Below are positions 1 to 13,119 of a stretch of DNA of 64,000 bases, one piece after another. Origin of the DNA: Phalacrocorax aristotelis (lineage: Eukaryota > Chordata > Aves > Suliformes > Phalacrocoracidae); contig NW_027441375.1 of assembly GCF_949628215.1 (NCBI RefSeq), forward strand, positions 434,001 through 498,000, given 5' to 3'. Under the pieces are notes generated by a model. That model was not told the DNA's origin. It worked only from the letters and a program-made list of their open reading frames with translations, and searched no databases. The translations under genes were made by a program, and so were the position numbers. Every line of letters starts with the position of its first letter. The stretch's first letter is position 1.

Positions 1-315
1 GTTCCCTAACAGTACATCCCAGTTCCCTACCAGTACGTCCCAGTGTCATCACAGTACGTCCCAGTTCCCTCACAGTACATCCCAGTTCCCTCCCAGTACG
101 TCCCAGTTCCCTCCCAGTTCACTCCCAGTACATAACAGTTACCTCCCAGTACATCCCAGTACATCCCAGTAGATCCTGGTACATCCCAAATCCCTGCCAG
201 TTCCACCCGGTACAACCCAGTACAAGCCTGTACATCCTAGTTCCTCCACAGTACATCCCAGGGCATCCCCGCACATTGTAGTGCCTCCCAGTACATCCCA
301 GTTCCCTCCCAGTAC

Positions 316-650
316 TGGGAGGGACCTGGGATGTACTGGGAGGGAACTGGGATGTACTGGGATGTAATGGGACGGAACTGGGATGTATTGGGAGGCACTG
401 GGAAAGAAGTGGTAGTGAACCGGGAGGGAATTGGGATGTACGGGGATGAACTGGTAGGAAACTGGGATGTACTGGCATGGAACGGGGATGTATTGGGATG
501 GACAGGAACGGAACTGGAATGTACGACGATGTATTGGGATGTACTGGGAGCGAACTGGGATTTACTGGGATATACTGGGAGGAAACTGGGATATACTGGG
601 AGGAAACTGGGATATACTGGGAGGAAACTGGGAGGGAAGTGGGTGTCAAC
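316..650 (+). repeat. G-rich arm with repeated G-quadruplex motifs
   Basis: This arm carries GGG runs spaced by 1, 4 and 7 bases, as in GGGAGGGAACTGGG followed by ATGTACTGGG. Four such runs satisfy the usual G3+N1-7 quadruplex rule on the plus strand. The C-rich arms carry the same motif on the minus strand. G-quadruplex potential therefore alternates strand every few hundred bases across the array. Folding itself is inferred, not shown. Confidence 0.75.
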
Positions 651-672
651 TGGGACATTCCAGTTTCCTCCC
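619..672. other. Second dyad: 13-base arms, 28-base loop
   Basis: GGGAGGAAACTGG (619-631) pairs with CCAGTTTCCTCCC (660-672) across a 28-base loop holding GTGGGTGTCAACTGGGACAT. This is the return switch from G-rich to C-rich polarity. It recurs in most units; where the unit ends in GGAGGCATTGGG the pairing is less complete. Each G-rich arm is thus bounded by inverted sequence on both sides. Confidence 0.85.
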
Positions 673-930
673 AGTACATCCCAGTTCCCTACCAGTGCAG
701 CCCAGTACATCCCAGATCCCTCCCAGTCCCTCCCAGTACATCCCAGTACATCCCAGTTCCCTCCCAGTACGTCCCAGTTCCCTCCCAGTTCACTCCCAGT
801 ACATAACAGTTACCTCCCAGTACATCCCAGTACATCCCAGTAGATCCTGGTACATCCCAAATCCCTGCCAGTTCCACCCGGTACAACCCAGTACAAGCCT
901 GTACATCCTAGTTCCTCCACAGTACATCCC

Positions 931-1881
931 AGGGCATCCCCGCACATTGTAGTGCCTCCCAGTACATCCCAGTTCCCTCCCAGTACTGGGAGGGAACTGG
1001 GATGTACTGGGAGGGAACTGGGACGTACTGGGAGGGAACTGGGATGTACTGGGATGTAATGGGACGGAACTGGGATGTATTGGGAGGCACTGGGAAAGAA
1101 GTGGTAGTGAACCGGGAGGGAATTGGGATGTACGGGGATGAACTGGTAGGAAACTGGGATGTACTGGCATGGAACGGGGATGTATTGGGATGGACAGGAA
1201 CGGAACTGGAATGTACTGCGATGTACTGGGATGTACTGGGAGCGAACTGGGATTTACTGGGATGTACTGGGAGGAAACTGGGATATACTGGGAGGAAACT
1301 GGGATATACTGGGAGGCATTGGGAGGGAAGTGGGTGTCAACTGGGACATTCCAGTTTCCTCCCAGTACATCCCAGTTCCCTACCAGTGCAGCCCAGTACA
1401 TCCCAGTTCCCTCCCAGTCCGTCCCAATCCCCTCCCAGTACATCCCAGTTCCCTGCCAGTATGTCCCAGTACATCCCAGTTCCCTCCCAGTACATACCAG
1501 TTCCCTCCCACTACATCCCAGTACATCCTGGTACATCCCAGTTCCCACCCAGTACATCCTACTACATACCAGTTCCCTCCCAGTTCACTCCCGGTACATC
1601 CCAGTACTTCACAGTTCCCTCCCAGTACATCCCAGTACGTCCCAGTTCCCCTCAGTACATAACACTTCCCTCCCAGTACATACCAGTACATCCCAGTGTC
1701 CTCCCAGTACATCCCAGTTCCCTCCCAGTACATCCCAGTTCCCTCCCTGTTCCTTCCCAGTACATAACAGTTACCTCCCAGTACATCCCAGTAGATCCTG
1801 GTACATCCCAAATCCCTGCCAGTTCCACCCGGTACAACCCAGTACAAGCCTGTACATCCTAGTTCCTCCACAGTACATCCC
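931..1881. repeat. Representative composite satellite unit (tag to tag)
   Basis: This unit shows the standard order. First comes the CATCCCCGCACATTGTAG tag, then the palindromic switch from C-rich to G-rich polarity near 984/985. A G-rich arm follows to about 1340, with landmark blocks such as AAAGAAGTGGTAGTGAACCG and GGCATGGAACGGGGATG. A switch back to C-rich polarity lies around GTCAACTGGGACATTCCAGT. A C-rich arm of variable dimer number then ends in the block CCCAAATCCCTGCCAGTTCC just before the next tag. Units elsewhere differ mainly in how many dimers the C-rich arm carries. Confidence 0.9.
955..1014. other. Perfect 60-base palindrome at a polarity switch
   Basis: Two 30-base arms (955-984 and 985-1014) are exact reverse complements with no spacer. 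The centre reads CCCTCCCAGTACTGGGAGGG. The same centre occurs in nearly every composite unit, for example at 304-323. There a single C for A (GGGACC instead of GGGAAC) stops perfect pairing two bases beyond the 20-base core. The sequence can extrude as a cruciform in DNA or form a hairpin in RNA. Confidence 0.95.
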
Positions 1882-4800
1882 AGGGCATCCCCGCACATTG
1901 TAGTGCCTCCCAGTACATCCCAGTTCCCTCCCAGTACTGGGAGGGACCTGGGATGTACTGGGAGGGACCTGGGATATACTGGGAGGGAACTGGGATGTAC
2001 TGGGATGTAATGGGACGGAACTGGGATGTAATGGGACGGAACTGGGAAAGAAGTGGTAGTGAACCGGGAGGGAATTGGGATGTACGGGGATGAACTGGTA
2101 GGGAACTGGGATGTACTGGCATGGAACGGGGATGTATTGGGATGTACAGGAACAGAACTGGAATGTACAGCGATGTATTGGCATGTACTGGCAGCGAGCT
2201 GGGATTTACTGGGATGTACTGGGAGGAAACTGGGATATACTGGGAGGAAACTGGGATATACTGGGAGGCATTGGGAGGGAAGTGGGTGTCAACTGGGACA
2301 TTCCAGTTTCCTCCCAGTACATCCCAGTTCCCTACCAGTGCAGCCCAGTACATCCCAGTTCCCTCCCAGTCCGTCCCAATCCCCTCCCAGTACATCCCAG
2401 TTCCCTGCCAGTATGTCCCAGTACATCCCAGTTCCCTCCCAGTAAATCCCAGTTCCCTCCCAGTACATCCCAGTTCCCTGCCAGTATGTCCCAGTACATC
2501 CCAGTTCCCTCCCAGTACATACCAGTTCCCTCCCACTACATCCCAGTTCCCACCCAGTACATCCTACTACATACCAGTTCCCTCCCAGTTCACTCCCAGT
2601 ACATCCCAGTACTTCACAGTTCCCTCCCAGTACATCCCAGTACGTCCCAGTTCCCCTCAGTACATAACACTTCCCTCCCAGTACATAACAGTACATCCCA
2701 GTGTCCTCACAGTACGTCCCAGTTCCCTCACAGTACATCCCAGTTTCCTCCCAGTACATCCCAGTTCCCTCCCTGTTCCTTCCCAGTACATAACAGTTAC
2801 CTCCCAGTACATCCCAGTAGATCCTGGTACATCCCAAATCCCTGCCAGTTCCACCCGGTACAACCCAGTACAAGCCTGTACATCCTAGTTCCTCCACAGT
2901 ACATCCCAGGGCATCCCCGCACATTGTAGTGCCTCCCAGTACATCCCAGTTCCCTCCCAGTACTGGGAGGGACCTGGGATGTACTGGGAGGGAACTGGGA
3001 TGTACTGGGATGTAATGGGACGGAACTGGGATGTATTGGGAGGCACTGGGAAAGAAGTGGTAGTGAACCGGGAGGGAATTGGGATGTACGGGGATGAACT
3101 GGTAGGAAACTGGGATGTACTGGCATGGAACGGGGATGTATTGGGATGGACAGGAACGGAACTGGAATGTACGGCGATGTATTGGGATGTACTGGGAGCG
3201 AACTGGGATTTACTGGGATATACTGGGAGGAAACTGGGATATACTGGGAGGAAACTGGGAGGGAAGTGGGTGTCAACTGGGACATTCCAGTTTCCTCCCA
3301 GTACATCCCAGTTCCCTCCCAGTACATCCCAGTTCCCTGCCAGTATGTCCCAGTACATCCCAGTTCCCTCCCAGTAAATCCCAGTTCCCTCCCAGTACAT
3401 CCCAGTTCCCTGCCAGTATGTCCCAGTACATCCCAGTTCCCTCCCAGTACATACCAGTTCCCTCCCACTACATCCCAGTTCCCACCCAGTACATCCTACT
3501 ACATACCAGTTCCCTCCCAGTTCACTCCCAGTACATCCCAGTACTTCACAGTTCCCTCCCAGTACGTCCCAGTTCCCCTCAGTACATAACACTTCCCTCC
3601 CAGTACATAACAGTACATCCCAGTGTCCTCACAGTACGTTCCAGTTCCCTCACAGTACATCCCAGTTTCCTCCCAGTACATCCCAGTTCCCTCCCTGTTC
3701 CTTCCCAGTACATAACAGTTACCTCCCAGTACATCCCAGTACATCCCAGTAGATCCTGGTACATCCCAAATCCCTGCCAGTTCTACCCGGTACAACCCAG
3801 TACAAGCCTGTACATCCTAGTTCCTCCACAGTACATCCCAGGGCATCCCCGCACATTGTAGTGCCTCCCAGTACATCCCAGATCCCTCCCAGTACTGGGA
3901 GGGACCTGGGATGTACTGGGAGGGAACTGGGATGTACTGGGATGTAATGGGACGGAACTGGGATGTATTGGGAGGCACTGGGAAAGAAGTGGTAGTGAAC
4001 CGGGAGGGAATTGGGATGTACGGGGATGAACTGGTAGGGAACTGGGATGTACTGGCATGGAACGGGGATGTATTGGGATGGACAGGAACGGAACTGGAAT
4101 GTACTGCGATGTACTGGGATGTACTGGGAGCAAACTGGGATTTACTGGGATGTACTGGGAGGAAACTGGGATATACTGGGAGGAAACTGGGATATACTGG
4201 GAGGAACCTGGGAGGGAAGTGGGTGTCAACTGGGACATTCCAGTTTCCTCCCAGTACATCCCAGTTCCCTACCAGTGCAGCCCAGTACATCCCAGATCCC
4301 TCCCAGTCCCTCCCAGTACATCCCAGTACATCGCAGTTCCCTCACAGTACATCCCAGTTCCCTCCCAGTTCACACACAGTTCACTCCCAGTTCCATTCCA
4401 GTACATCCCAGTACATGCCAGTTGCCTCCCAGTTTCCTCTAAGTACATCCCAGTACTTTAAAGTTCCCTCCCAGTACATCCCAGTTCCCTCACAGTACAT
4501 CCCAGTACTTCACAGTTCACTCCCACTACATCCCAGTACGTCCCAGTTCCCCCTTGGTACATAACACTTCCCTCCCAATACATCCAAGTTCCCTCCCAGT
4601 ACATCCCAATCCCCTCCCAGTACATCCCAGTTCCCTGCCAGTATGTCCCAGTACATCCCAGTTCCCTCCCAGTACATACCAGTTTCCTCCCAGTACGTCC
4701 CAATCCCCTCCCAGTTCCCTCCCACTACATCCCAGTTCCCTCCCAGTACATACCAGTTCCCTCCCAGTACATCCCAGTACATCCTGGTACATCCCAGTTC

Positions 4801-4972
4801 CCACCCAGTACATCCTACTACATACCAGTTCCCTCCCAGTTCACTCCCAGTACATCCCAGTACTTCACAGTTCCATCCCAGTACATCCCAGTACGCACCA
4901 GTTCCCCTCAGTACATAACACTTCCCTCCCAGTACATAACAGTACATCCCAGTGTCCTCACAGTACGTCCCA

Positions 4973-6672
4973 GTTCCCTCACAGTACATCCCAGTTCCCT
5001 ACCAGTACGTCCCAGTGTCCTCACAGTACGTCCCAGTTCCCTCACAGTACATCCCAGTTCCCTCCCAGTACGTCCCAGTTCCCTCCCAGTTCACTCCCAG
5101 TACATAACAGTTACCTCCCAGTACATCCCAGTACATCCCAGTAGATCCTGGTACATCCCAAATCCCTGCCAGTTCCACCCGGTACAACCCAGTACAAGCC
5201 TGTACATCCTAGTTCCTCCACAGTACATCCCAGGGCATCCCCGCACATTGTAGTGCCTCCCAGTACATCCCAGTTCCCTCCCAGTACTGGGAGGGACCTG
5301 GGATGTACTGGGAGGGAACTGGGATGTACTGGGATGTAATGGGACGGAACTGGGATGTATTGGGAGGCACTGGGAAAGAAGTGGTAGTGAACCGGGAGGG
5401 AATTGGGATGTACGGGGATGAACTGGTAGGAAACTGGGATGTACTGGCATGGAACGGGGATGTATTGGGATGGACAGGAACGGAACTGGAATGTACGACG
5501 ATGTATTGGGATGTACTGGGAGCGAACTGGGATTTACTGGGATATACTGGGAGGAAACTGGGATATACTGGGAGGAAACTGGGATATACTGGGAGGAAAC
5601 TGGGAGGGAAGTGGGTGTCAACTGGGACATTCCAGTTTCCTCCCAGTACATCCCAGTTCCCTACCAGTGCAGCCCAGTACATCCCAGATCCCTCCCAGTC
5701 CCTCCCAGTACATCCCAGTACATCCCAGTTCCCTCCCAGTACGTCCCAGTTCCCTCCCAGTTCACTCCCAGTACATAACAGTTACCTCCCAGTACATCCC
5801 AGTACATCCCAGTAGATCCTGGTACATCCCAAATCCCTGCCAGTTCCACCCGGTACAACCCAGTACAAGCCTGTACATCCTAGTTCCTCCACAGTACATC
5901 CCAGGGCATCCCCGCACATTGTAGTGCCTCCCAGTACATCCCAGGTCCCTCCCAGTACTGGGAGGGAACTGGGATGTACTGGGAGGGAACTGGGACGTAC
6001 TGGGAGGGAACTGGGATGTACTGGGATGTAATGGGACGGAACTGGGATGTATTGGGAGGCACTGGGAAAGAAGTGGTAGTGAACCGGGAGGGAATTGGGA
6101 TGTACGGGGATGAACTGGTAGGAAACTGGGATGTACTGGCATGGAACGGGGATGTATTGGGATGGACAGGAACGGAACTGGAATGTACTGCGATGTACTG
6201 GGATGTACTGGGAGCGAACTGGGATTTACTGGGATGTACTGGGAGGAAACTGGGATATACTGGGAGGAAACTGGGATATACTGGGAGGCATTGGGAGGGA
6301 AGTGGGTGTCAACTGGGACATTCCAGTTTCCTCCCAGTACATCCCAGTTCCCTACCAGTGCAGCCCAGTACATCCCAGTTCCCTCCCAGTCCGTCCCAAT
6401 CCCCTCCCAGTACATCCCAGTTCCCTGCCAGTATGTCCCAGTACATCCCAGTTCCCTCCCAGTACATACCAGTTCCCTCCCACTACATCCCAGTACATCC
6501 TGGTACATCCCAGTTCCCACCCAGTACATCCTACTACATACCAGTTCCCTCCCAGTTCACTCCCGGTACATCCCAGTACTTCACAGTTCCCTCCCAGTAC
6601 ATCCCAGTACGTCCCAGTTCCCCTCAGTACATAACACTTCCCTCCCAGTACATACCAGTACATCCCAGTGTC
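4973..6672. repeat. Higher-order duplicate A2 (pair with 1-1700)
   Basis: This is the partner of 1-1700 at offset 4972. It carries the same rare variants, such as AATGTACGACGATG in the G-rich arm, and the same run of short units (about 670, then about 950-1000 bases). Confidence 0.85.
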
Positions 6673-9549
6673 CTCACAGTACATCCCAGTTCCCTCCCAG
6701 TACATCCCAGTTCCCTCCCAGTACATCCCAGTTCCCTCCCAGTACATCCCAGTTCCCTCCCTGTTCCTTCCCAGTACATAACAGTTACCTCCCAGTACAT
6801 CCCAGTAGATCCTGGTACATCCCAAATCCCTGCCAGTTCCACCCGGTACAACCCAGTACAAGCCTGTACATCCTAGTTCCTCCACAGTACATCCCAGGGC
6901 ATCCCCGCACATTGTAGTGCCTCCCAGTACATCCCAGTTCCCTCCCAGTACTGGGAGGGACCTGGGATGTACTGGGTGGGAACTGGGATGTACTGGGATG
7001 TAATGGGACGGAACTGGGATGTATTGGGAGGCACTGGGAAAGAAGTGGTAGTGAACCGGGAGGGAATTGGGATGTACGGGGATGAACTGGTAGGAAACTG
7101 GGATGTACTGGCATGGAACGGGGATGTATTGGGATGGACAGGAACGGAACTGGAATGTACGACGATGTATTGGGATGTACTGGGAGCGAACTGGGATTTA
7201 CTGGGATATACTGGGAGGAAACTGGGATATACTGGGAGGAAACTGGGATATACTGGGAGGAACCTGGGAGGGAAGTGGGTGTCAACTGGGACATTCCAGT
7301 TTCCTCCCAGTACATCCCAGTTCCCTACCAGTGCAGCCCAGTACATCCCAGATCCCTCCCAGTCCCTCCCAGTACATCCCAGTACATCCCAGTTCCCTCC
7401 CAGTACGTCCCAGTTCCCTCCCAGTTCACTCCCAGTACATAACAGTTACCTCCCAGTACATCCCAGTACATCCCAGTAGATCCTGGTACATCCCAAATCC
7501 CTGCCAGTTCCACCCGGTACAACCCAGTACAAGCCTGTACATCCTAGTTCCTCCACAGTACATCCCAGGGCATCCCCGCACATTGTAGTGCCTCCCAGTA
7601 CATCCCAGTTCCCTCCCAGTACTGGGAGGGACCTGGGATGTACTGGGAGGGAACTGGGACGTACTGGGAGGGAACTGGGATGTACTGGGATGTAATGGGA
7701 CGGAACTGGGATGTATTGGGAGGCACTGGGAAAGAAGTGGTAGTGAACCGGGAGGGAATTGGGATGTACGGGGATGAACTGGTAGGGAACTGGGATGTAC
7801 TGGCATGGAACGGGGATGTATTGGGATGTACAGGAACGGAACTGGAATGTACTGCGATGTACTGGGATGTACTGGGAGCGAACTGGGATTTACTGGGATG
7901 TACTGGGAGGAAACTGGGATATACTGGGAGGAAACTGGGATATACTGGGAGGCATTGGGAGGGAAGTGGGTGTCAACTGGGACATTCCAGTTTCCTCCCA
8001 GTACATCCCAGTTCCCTACCAGTGCAGCCCAGTACATCCCAGTTCCCTCCCAGTCCGTCCCAATCCCCTCCCAGTACATCCCAGTTCCCTGCCAGTATGT
8101 CCCAGTACATCCCAGTTCCCTCCCAGTACATACCAGTTCCCTCCCACTACATCCCAGTACATCCTGGTACATCCCAGTTCCCACCCAGTACATCCTACTA
8201 CATACCAGTTCCCTCCCAGTTCACTCCCAGTACATCCCAGTACTTCACAGTTCCCTCCCAGTACATCCCAGTACGTCCCAGTTCCCCTCAGTACATAACA
8301 CTTCCCTCCCAGTACATACCAGTACATCCCAGTGTCCTCACAGTACGTCCCAGTTCCCTCCCAGTACATCCCAGTTCCCTCCCAGTACATCCCAGTTCCC
8401 TCCCTGTTCCTTCCCAGTACATAACAGTTACCTCCCAGTACATCCCAGTAGATCCTGGTACATCCCAAATCCCTGCCAGTTCCACCCGGTACAACCCAGT
8501 ACAAGCCTGTACATCCTAGTTCCTCCACAGTACATCCCAGGGCATCCCCGCACATTGTAGTGCCTCCCAGTACATCCCAGTTCCCTCCCAGTACTGGGAG
8601 GGACCTGGGATGTACTGGGAGGGACCTGGGATATACTGGGAGGGAACTGGGATGTACTGGGATGTAATGGGACGGAACTGGGATGTAATGGGACGGAACT
8701 GGGAAAGAAGTGGTAGTGAACCGGGAGGGAATTGGGATGTACGGGGATGAACTGGTAGGGAACTGGGATGTACTGGCATGGAACGGGGATGTATTGGGAT
8801 GTACAGGAACAGAACTGGAATGTACAGCGATGTATTGGCATGTACTGGCAGCGAGCTGGGATTTACTGGGATGTACTGGGAGGAAACTGGGATATACTGG
8901 GAGGAAACTGGGATATACTGGGAGGCATTGGGAGGGAAGTGGGTGTCAACTGGGACATTCCAGTTTCCTCCCAGTACATCCCAGTTCCCTACCAGTGCAG
9001 CCCAGTACATCCCAGTTCCCTCCCAGTCCGTCCCAATCCCCTCCCAGTACATCCCAGTTCCCTGCCAGTATGTCCCAGTACATCCCAGTTCCCTCCCAGT
9101 ACATACCAGTTCCCTCCCACTACATCCCAGTTCCCTGCCAGTATGTCCCAGTACATCCCAGTTCCCTCCCAGTAAATCCCAGTTCCCTCCCAGTACATCC
9201 CAGTTCCCACCCAGTACATCCTACTACATACCAGTTCCCTCCCAGTTCACTCCCAGTACATCCCAGTACTTCACAGTTCCCTCCCAGTACATCCCAGTAC
9301 GTCCCAGTTCCCCTCAGTACATAACACTTCCCTCCCAGTACATAACAGTACATCCCAGTGTCCTCACAGTACGTCCCAGTTCCCTCACAGTACATCCCAG
9401 TTTCCTCCCAGTACATCCCAGTTCCCTCCCTGTTCCTTCCCAGTACATAACAGTTACCTCCCAGTACATCCCAGTACATCCCAGTAGATCCTGGTACATC
9501 CCAAATCCCTGCCAGTTCCACCCGGTACAACCCAGTACAAGCCTGTACA

Positions 9550-10730
9550 TCCTAGTTCCTCCACAGTACATCCCAGGGCATCCCCGCACATTGTAGTGCC
9601 TCCCAGTACATCCCAGTTCCCTCCCAGTACTGGGAGGGACCTGGGATGTACTGGGAGGGAACTGGGATGTACTGGGATGTAATGGGACGGAACTGGGATG
9701 TATTGGGAGGCACTGGGAAAGAAGTGGTAGTGAACCGGGAGGGAATTGGGATGTACGGGGATGAACTGGTAGGGAACTGGGATGTACTGGCATGGAACGG
9801 GGATGTATTGGGATGGACAGGAACGGAACTGGAATGTACTGCGATGTACTGGGATGTACTGGGAGCAAACTGGGATTTACTGGGATGTACTGGGAGGAAA
9901 CTGGGATATACTGGGAGGAAACTGGGATATACTGGGAGGAACCTGGGAGGGAAGTGGGTGTCAACTGGGACATTCCAGTTTCCTCCCAGTACATCCCAGT
10001 TCCCTACCAGTGCAGCCCAGTACATCCCAGATCCCTCCCAGTCCCTCCCAGTACATCCCAGTACATCCCAGTTCCCTCACAGTACATCCCAGTTCCCTCC
10101 CAGTTCACACACAGTTCACTCCCAGTTCCATTCCAGTACATCCCAGTACATGCCAGTTGCCTCCCAGTTTCCTCTAAGTACATCCCAGTACTTTAAAGTT
10201 CCCTCCCAGTACATCCCAGTTCCCTCACAGTACATCCCAGTACTTCACAGTTCACTCCCACTACATCCCAGTACGTCCCAGTTCCCCCTTGGTATATAAC
10301 ACTTCCCTCCCAATACATCCAAGTTCCCTCCCAGTACATCCCAGTTCCCTACCAGTGCAGCCCAGTACATCCCAGTTCCCTCCCAGTCCGTCCCAATCCC
10401 CTCCCAGTACATCCCAGTTCCCTGCCAGTATGTCCCAGTACATCCCAGTTCCCTCCCAGTACATACCAGTTCCCTCCCACTACATCCCAGTACATCCTGG
10501 TACATCCCAGTTCCCACCCAGTACATCCTACTACATACCAGTTCCCTCCCAGTTCACTCCCAGTACATCCCAGTACTTCACAGTTCCCTCCCAGTACATC
10601 CCAGTACGTCCCAGTTCCCCTCAGTACATAACACTTCCCTCCCAGTACATACCAGTACATCCCAGTGTCCTCACAGTACATCCCAGTTCCCTCCCAGTAC
10701 ATCCCAGTTCCCTCCCTGTTCCTTCCCAGT
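9550..10730. repeat. Higher-order duplicate B1 (pair with 11852-13030)
   Basis: This block matches 11852-13030 at offset 2302. It includes a distinctive C-rich arm containing CACACACAGTTCAC, TACTTTAAAGTTCC and the TATATAACAC variant. The duplication spans two composite units. Confidence 0.8.
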
Positions 10731-11851
10731 ACATAACAGTTACCTCCCAGTACATCCCAGTAGATCCTGGTACATCCCAAATCCCTGCCAGTTCCACCCG
10801 GTACAACCCAGTACAAGCCTGTACATCCTAGTTCCTCCACAGTACATCCCAGGGCATCCCCGCACATTGTAGTGCCTCCCAGTACATCCCAGTTCCCTCC
10901 CAGTACTGGGAGGGACCTGGGATGTACTGGGAGGGACCTGGGATATACTGGGAGGGAACTGGGATGTACTGGGATGTAATGGGACGGAACTAGGATGTAA
11001 TGGGACGGAACTGGGAAAGAAGTGGTAGTGAACCGGGAGGGAATTGGGATGTACGGGGATGAACTGGTAGGGAACTGGGATGTACTGGCATGGAACGGGG
11101 ATGTATTGGGATGTACAGGAACAGAACTGGAATGTACAGCGATGTATTGGCATGTACTGGCAGCGAGCTGGGATTTACTGGGATGTACTGGGAGGAAACT
11201 GGGATATACTGGGAGGAAACTGGGATATACTGGGAGGCATTGGGAGGGAAGTGGGTGTCAACTGGGACATTCCAGTTTCCTCCCAGTACATCCCAGTTCC
11301 CTACCAGTGCAGCCCAGTACATCCCAGTTCCCTCCCAGTCCGTCCCAATCCCCTCCCAGTACATCCCAGTTCCCTGCCAGTATGTCCCAGTACATCCCAG
11401 TTCCCTCCCAGTAAATCCCAGTTCCCTCCCAGTACATCCCAGTTCCCTGCCAGTATGTCCCAGTACATCCCAGTTCCCTCCCAGTAAATCCCAGTTCCCT
11501 CCCAGTACATCCCAGTTCCCACCCAGTACATCCTACTACATACCAGTTCCCTCCCAGTTCACTCCCAGTACATCCCAGTACTTCACAGTTCCCTCCCAGT
11601 ACATCCCAGTACGTCCCAGTTCCCCTCAGTACATAACACTTCCCTCCCAGTACATAACAGTACATCCCAGTGTCCTCACAGTACGTCCCAGTTCCCTCAC
11701 AGTACATCCCAGTTTCCTCCCAGTACATCCCAGTTCCCTCCCTGTTCCTTCCCAGTACATAACAGTTACCTCCCAGTACATCCCAGTAGATCCTGGTACA
11801 TCCCAAATCCCTGCCAGTTCCACCCGGTACAACCCAGTACAAGCCTGTACA

Positions 11852-13030
11852 TCCTAGTTCCTCCACAGTACATCCCAGGGCATCCCCGCACATTGTAGTG
11901 CCTCCCAGTACATCCCAGTTCCCTCCCAGTACTGGGAGGGACCTGGGATGTACTGGGAGGGAACTGGGATGTACTGGGATGTAATGGGACGGAACTGGGA
12001 TGTATTGGGAGGCACTGGGAAAGAAGTGGTAGTGAACCGGGAGGGAATTGGGATGTACGGGGATGAACTGGTAGGGAACTGGGATGTACTGGCATGGAAC
12101 GGGGATGTATTGGGATGGACAGGAACGGAACTGGAATGTACTGCGATGTACTGGGATGTACTGGGAGCAAACTGGGATTTACTGGGATGTACTGGGAGGA
12201 AACTGGGATATACTGGGAGGAAACTGGGATATACTGGGAGGAACCTGGGAGGGAAGTGGGTGTCAACTGGGACATTCCAGTTTCCTCCCAGTACATCCCA
12301 GTTCCCTACCAGTGCAGCCCAGTACATCCCAGATCCCTCCCAGTCCCTCCCAGTACATCCCAGTACATCCCAGTTCCCTCACAGTACATCCCAGTTCCCT
12401 CCCAGTTCACACACAGTTCACTCCCAGTTCCATTCCAGTACATCCCAGTACATGCCAGTTGCCTCCCAGTTTCCTCTAAGTACATCCCAGTACTTTAAAG
12501 TTCCCTCCCAGTACATCCCAGTTCCCTCACAGTACATCCCAGTACTTCACAGTTCACTCCCACTACATCCCAGTACGTCCCAGTTCCCCCTTGGTATATA
12601 ACACTTCCCTCCCAATACATCCAAGTTCCCTCCCAGTACATCCCAGTTCCCTACCAGTGCAGCCCAGTACATCCCAGTTCCCTCCCAGTCCGTCCCAATC
12701 CCCTCCCAGTACATCCCAGTTCCCTGCCAGTATGTCCCAGTACATCCCAGTTCCCTCCCAGTACATACCAGTTCCCTCCCAGTACATCCCAGTACATCCT
12801 GGTACATCCCAGTTCCCACCCAGTACATCCTACTACATACCAGTTCCCTCCCAGTTCACTCCCAGTACATCCCAGTACTTCACAGTTCCCTCCCAGTACA
12901 TCCCAGTACGTCCCAGTTCCCCTCAGTACATAACACTTCCCTCCCAGTACATCCCAGTGTCCTCACAGTACATCCCAGTTCCCTCCCAGTACATCCCAGT
13001 TCCCTCCCTGTTCCTTCCCAGTACATAACA
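11852..13030. repeat. Higher-order duplicate B2 (pair with 9550-10730)
   Basis: This block carries the same rare variants as 9550-10730 (CACACACAGTTCAC, TACTTTAAAGTTCC, TTGGTATATAACAC). It loses about two dimers near 12940-12980, so the match drifts at its right end. Confidence 0.8.
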
Positions 13031-13119
13031 GTTACCTCCCAGTACATCCCAGTAGATCCTGGTACATCCCAAATCCCTGCCAGTTCCACCCGGTACAACC
13101 CAGTACAAGCCTGTACATC

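Larger units (their letters stand above)
1..1700. repeat. Higher-order duplicate A1 (pair with 4973-6672)
   Basis: Landmarks in this block recur at a constant offset of 4972 bases. The two blocks agree until about 1700, where the partner gains 42 bases (two extra 21-base dimers). This marks a former duplication of about 5 kb inside the array. Confidence 0.85.
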
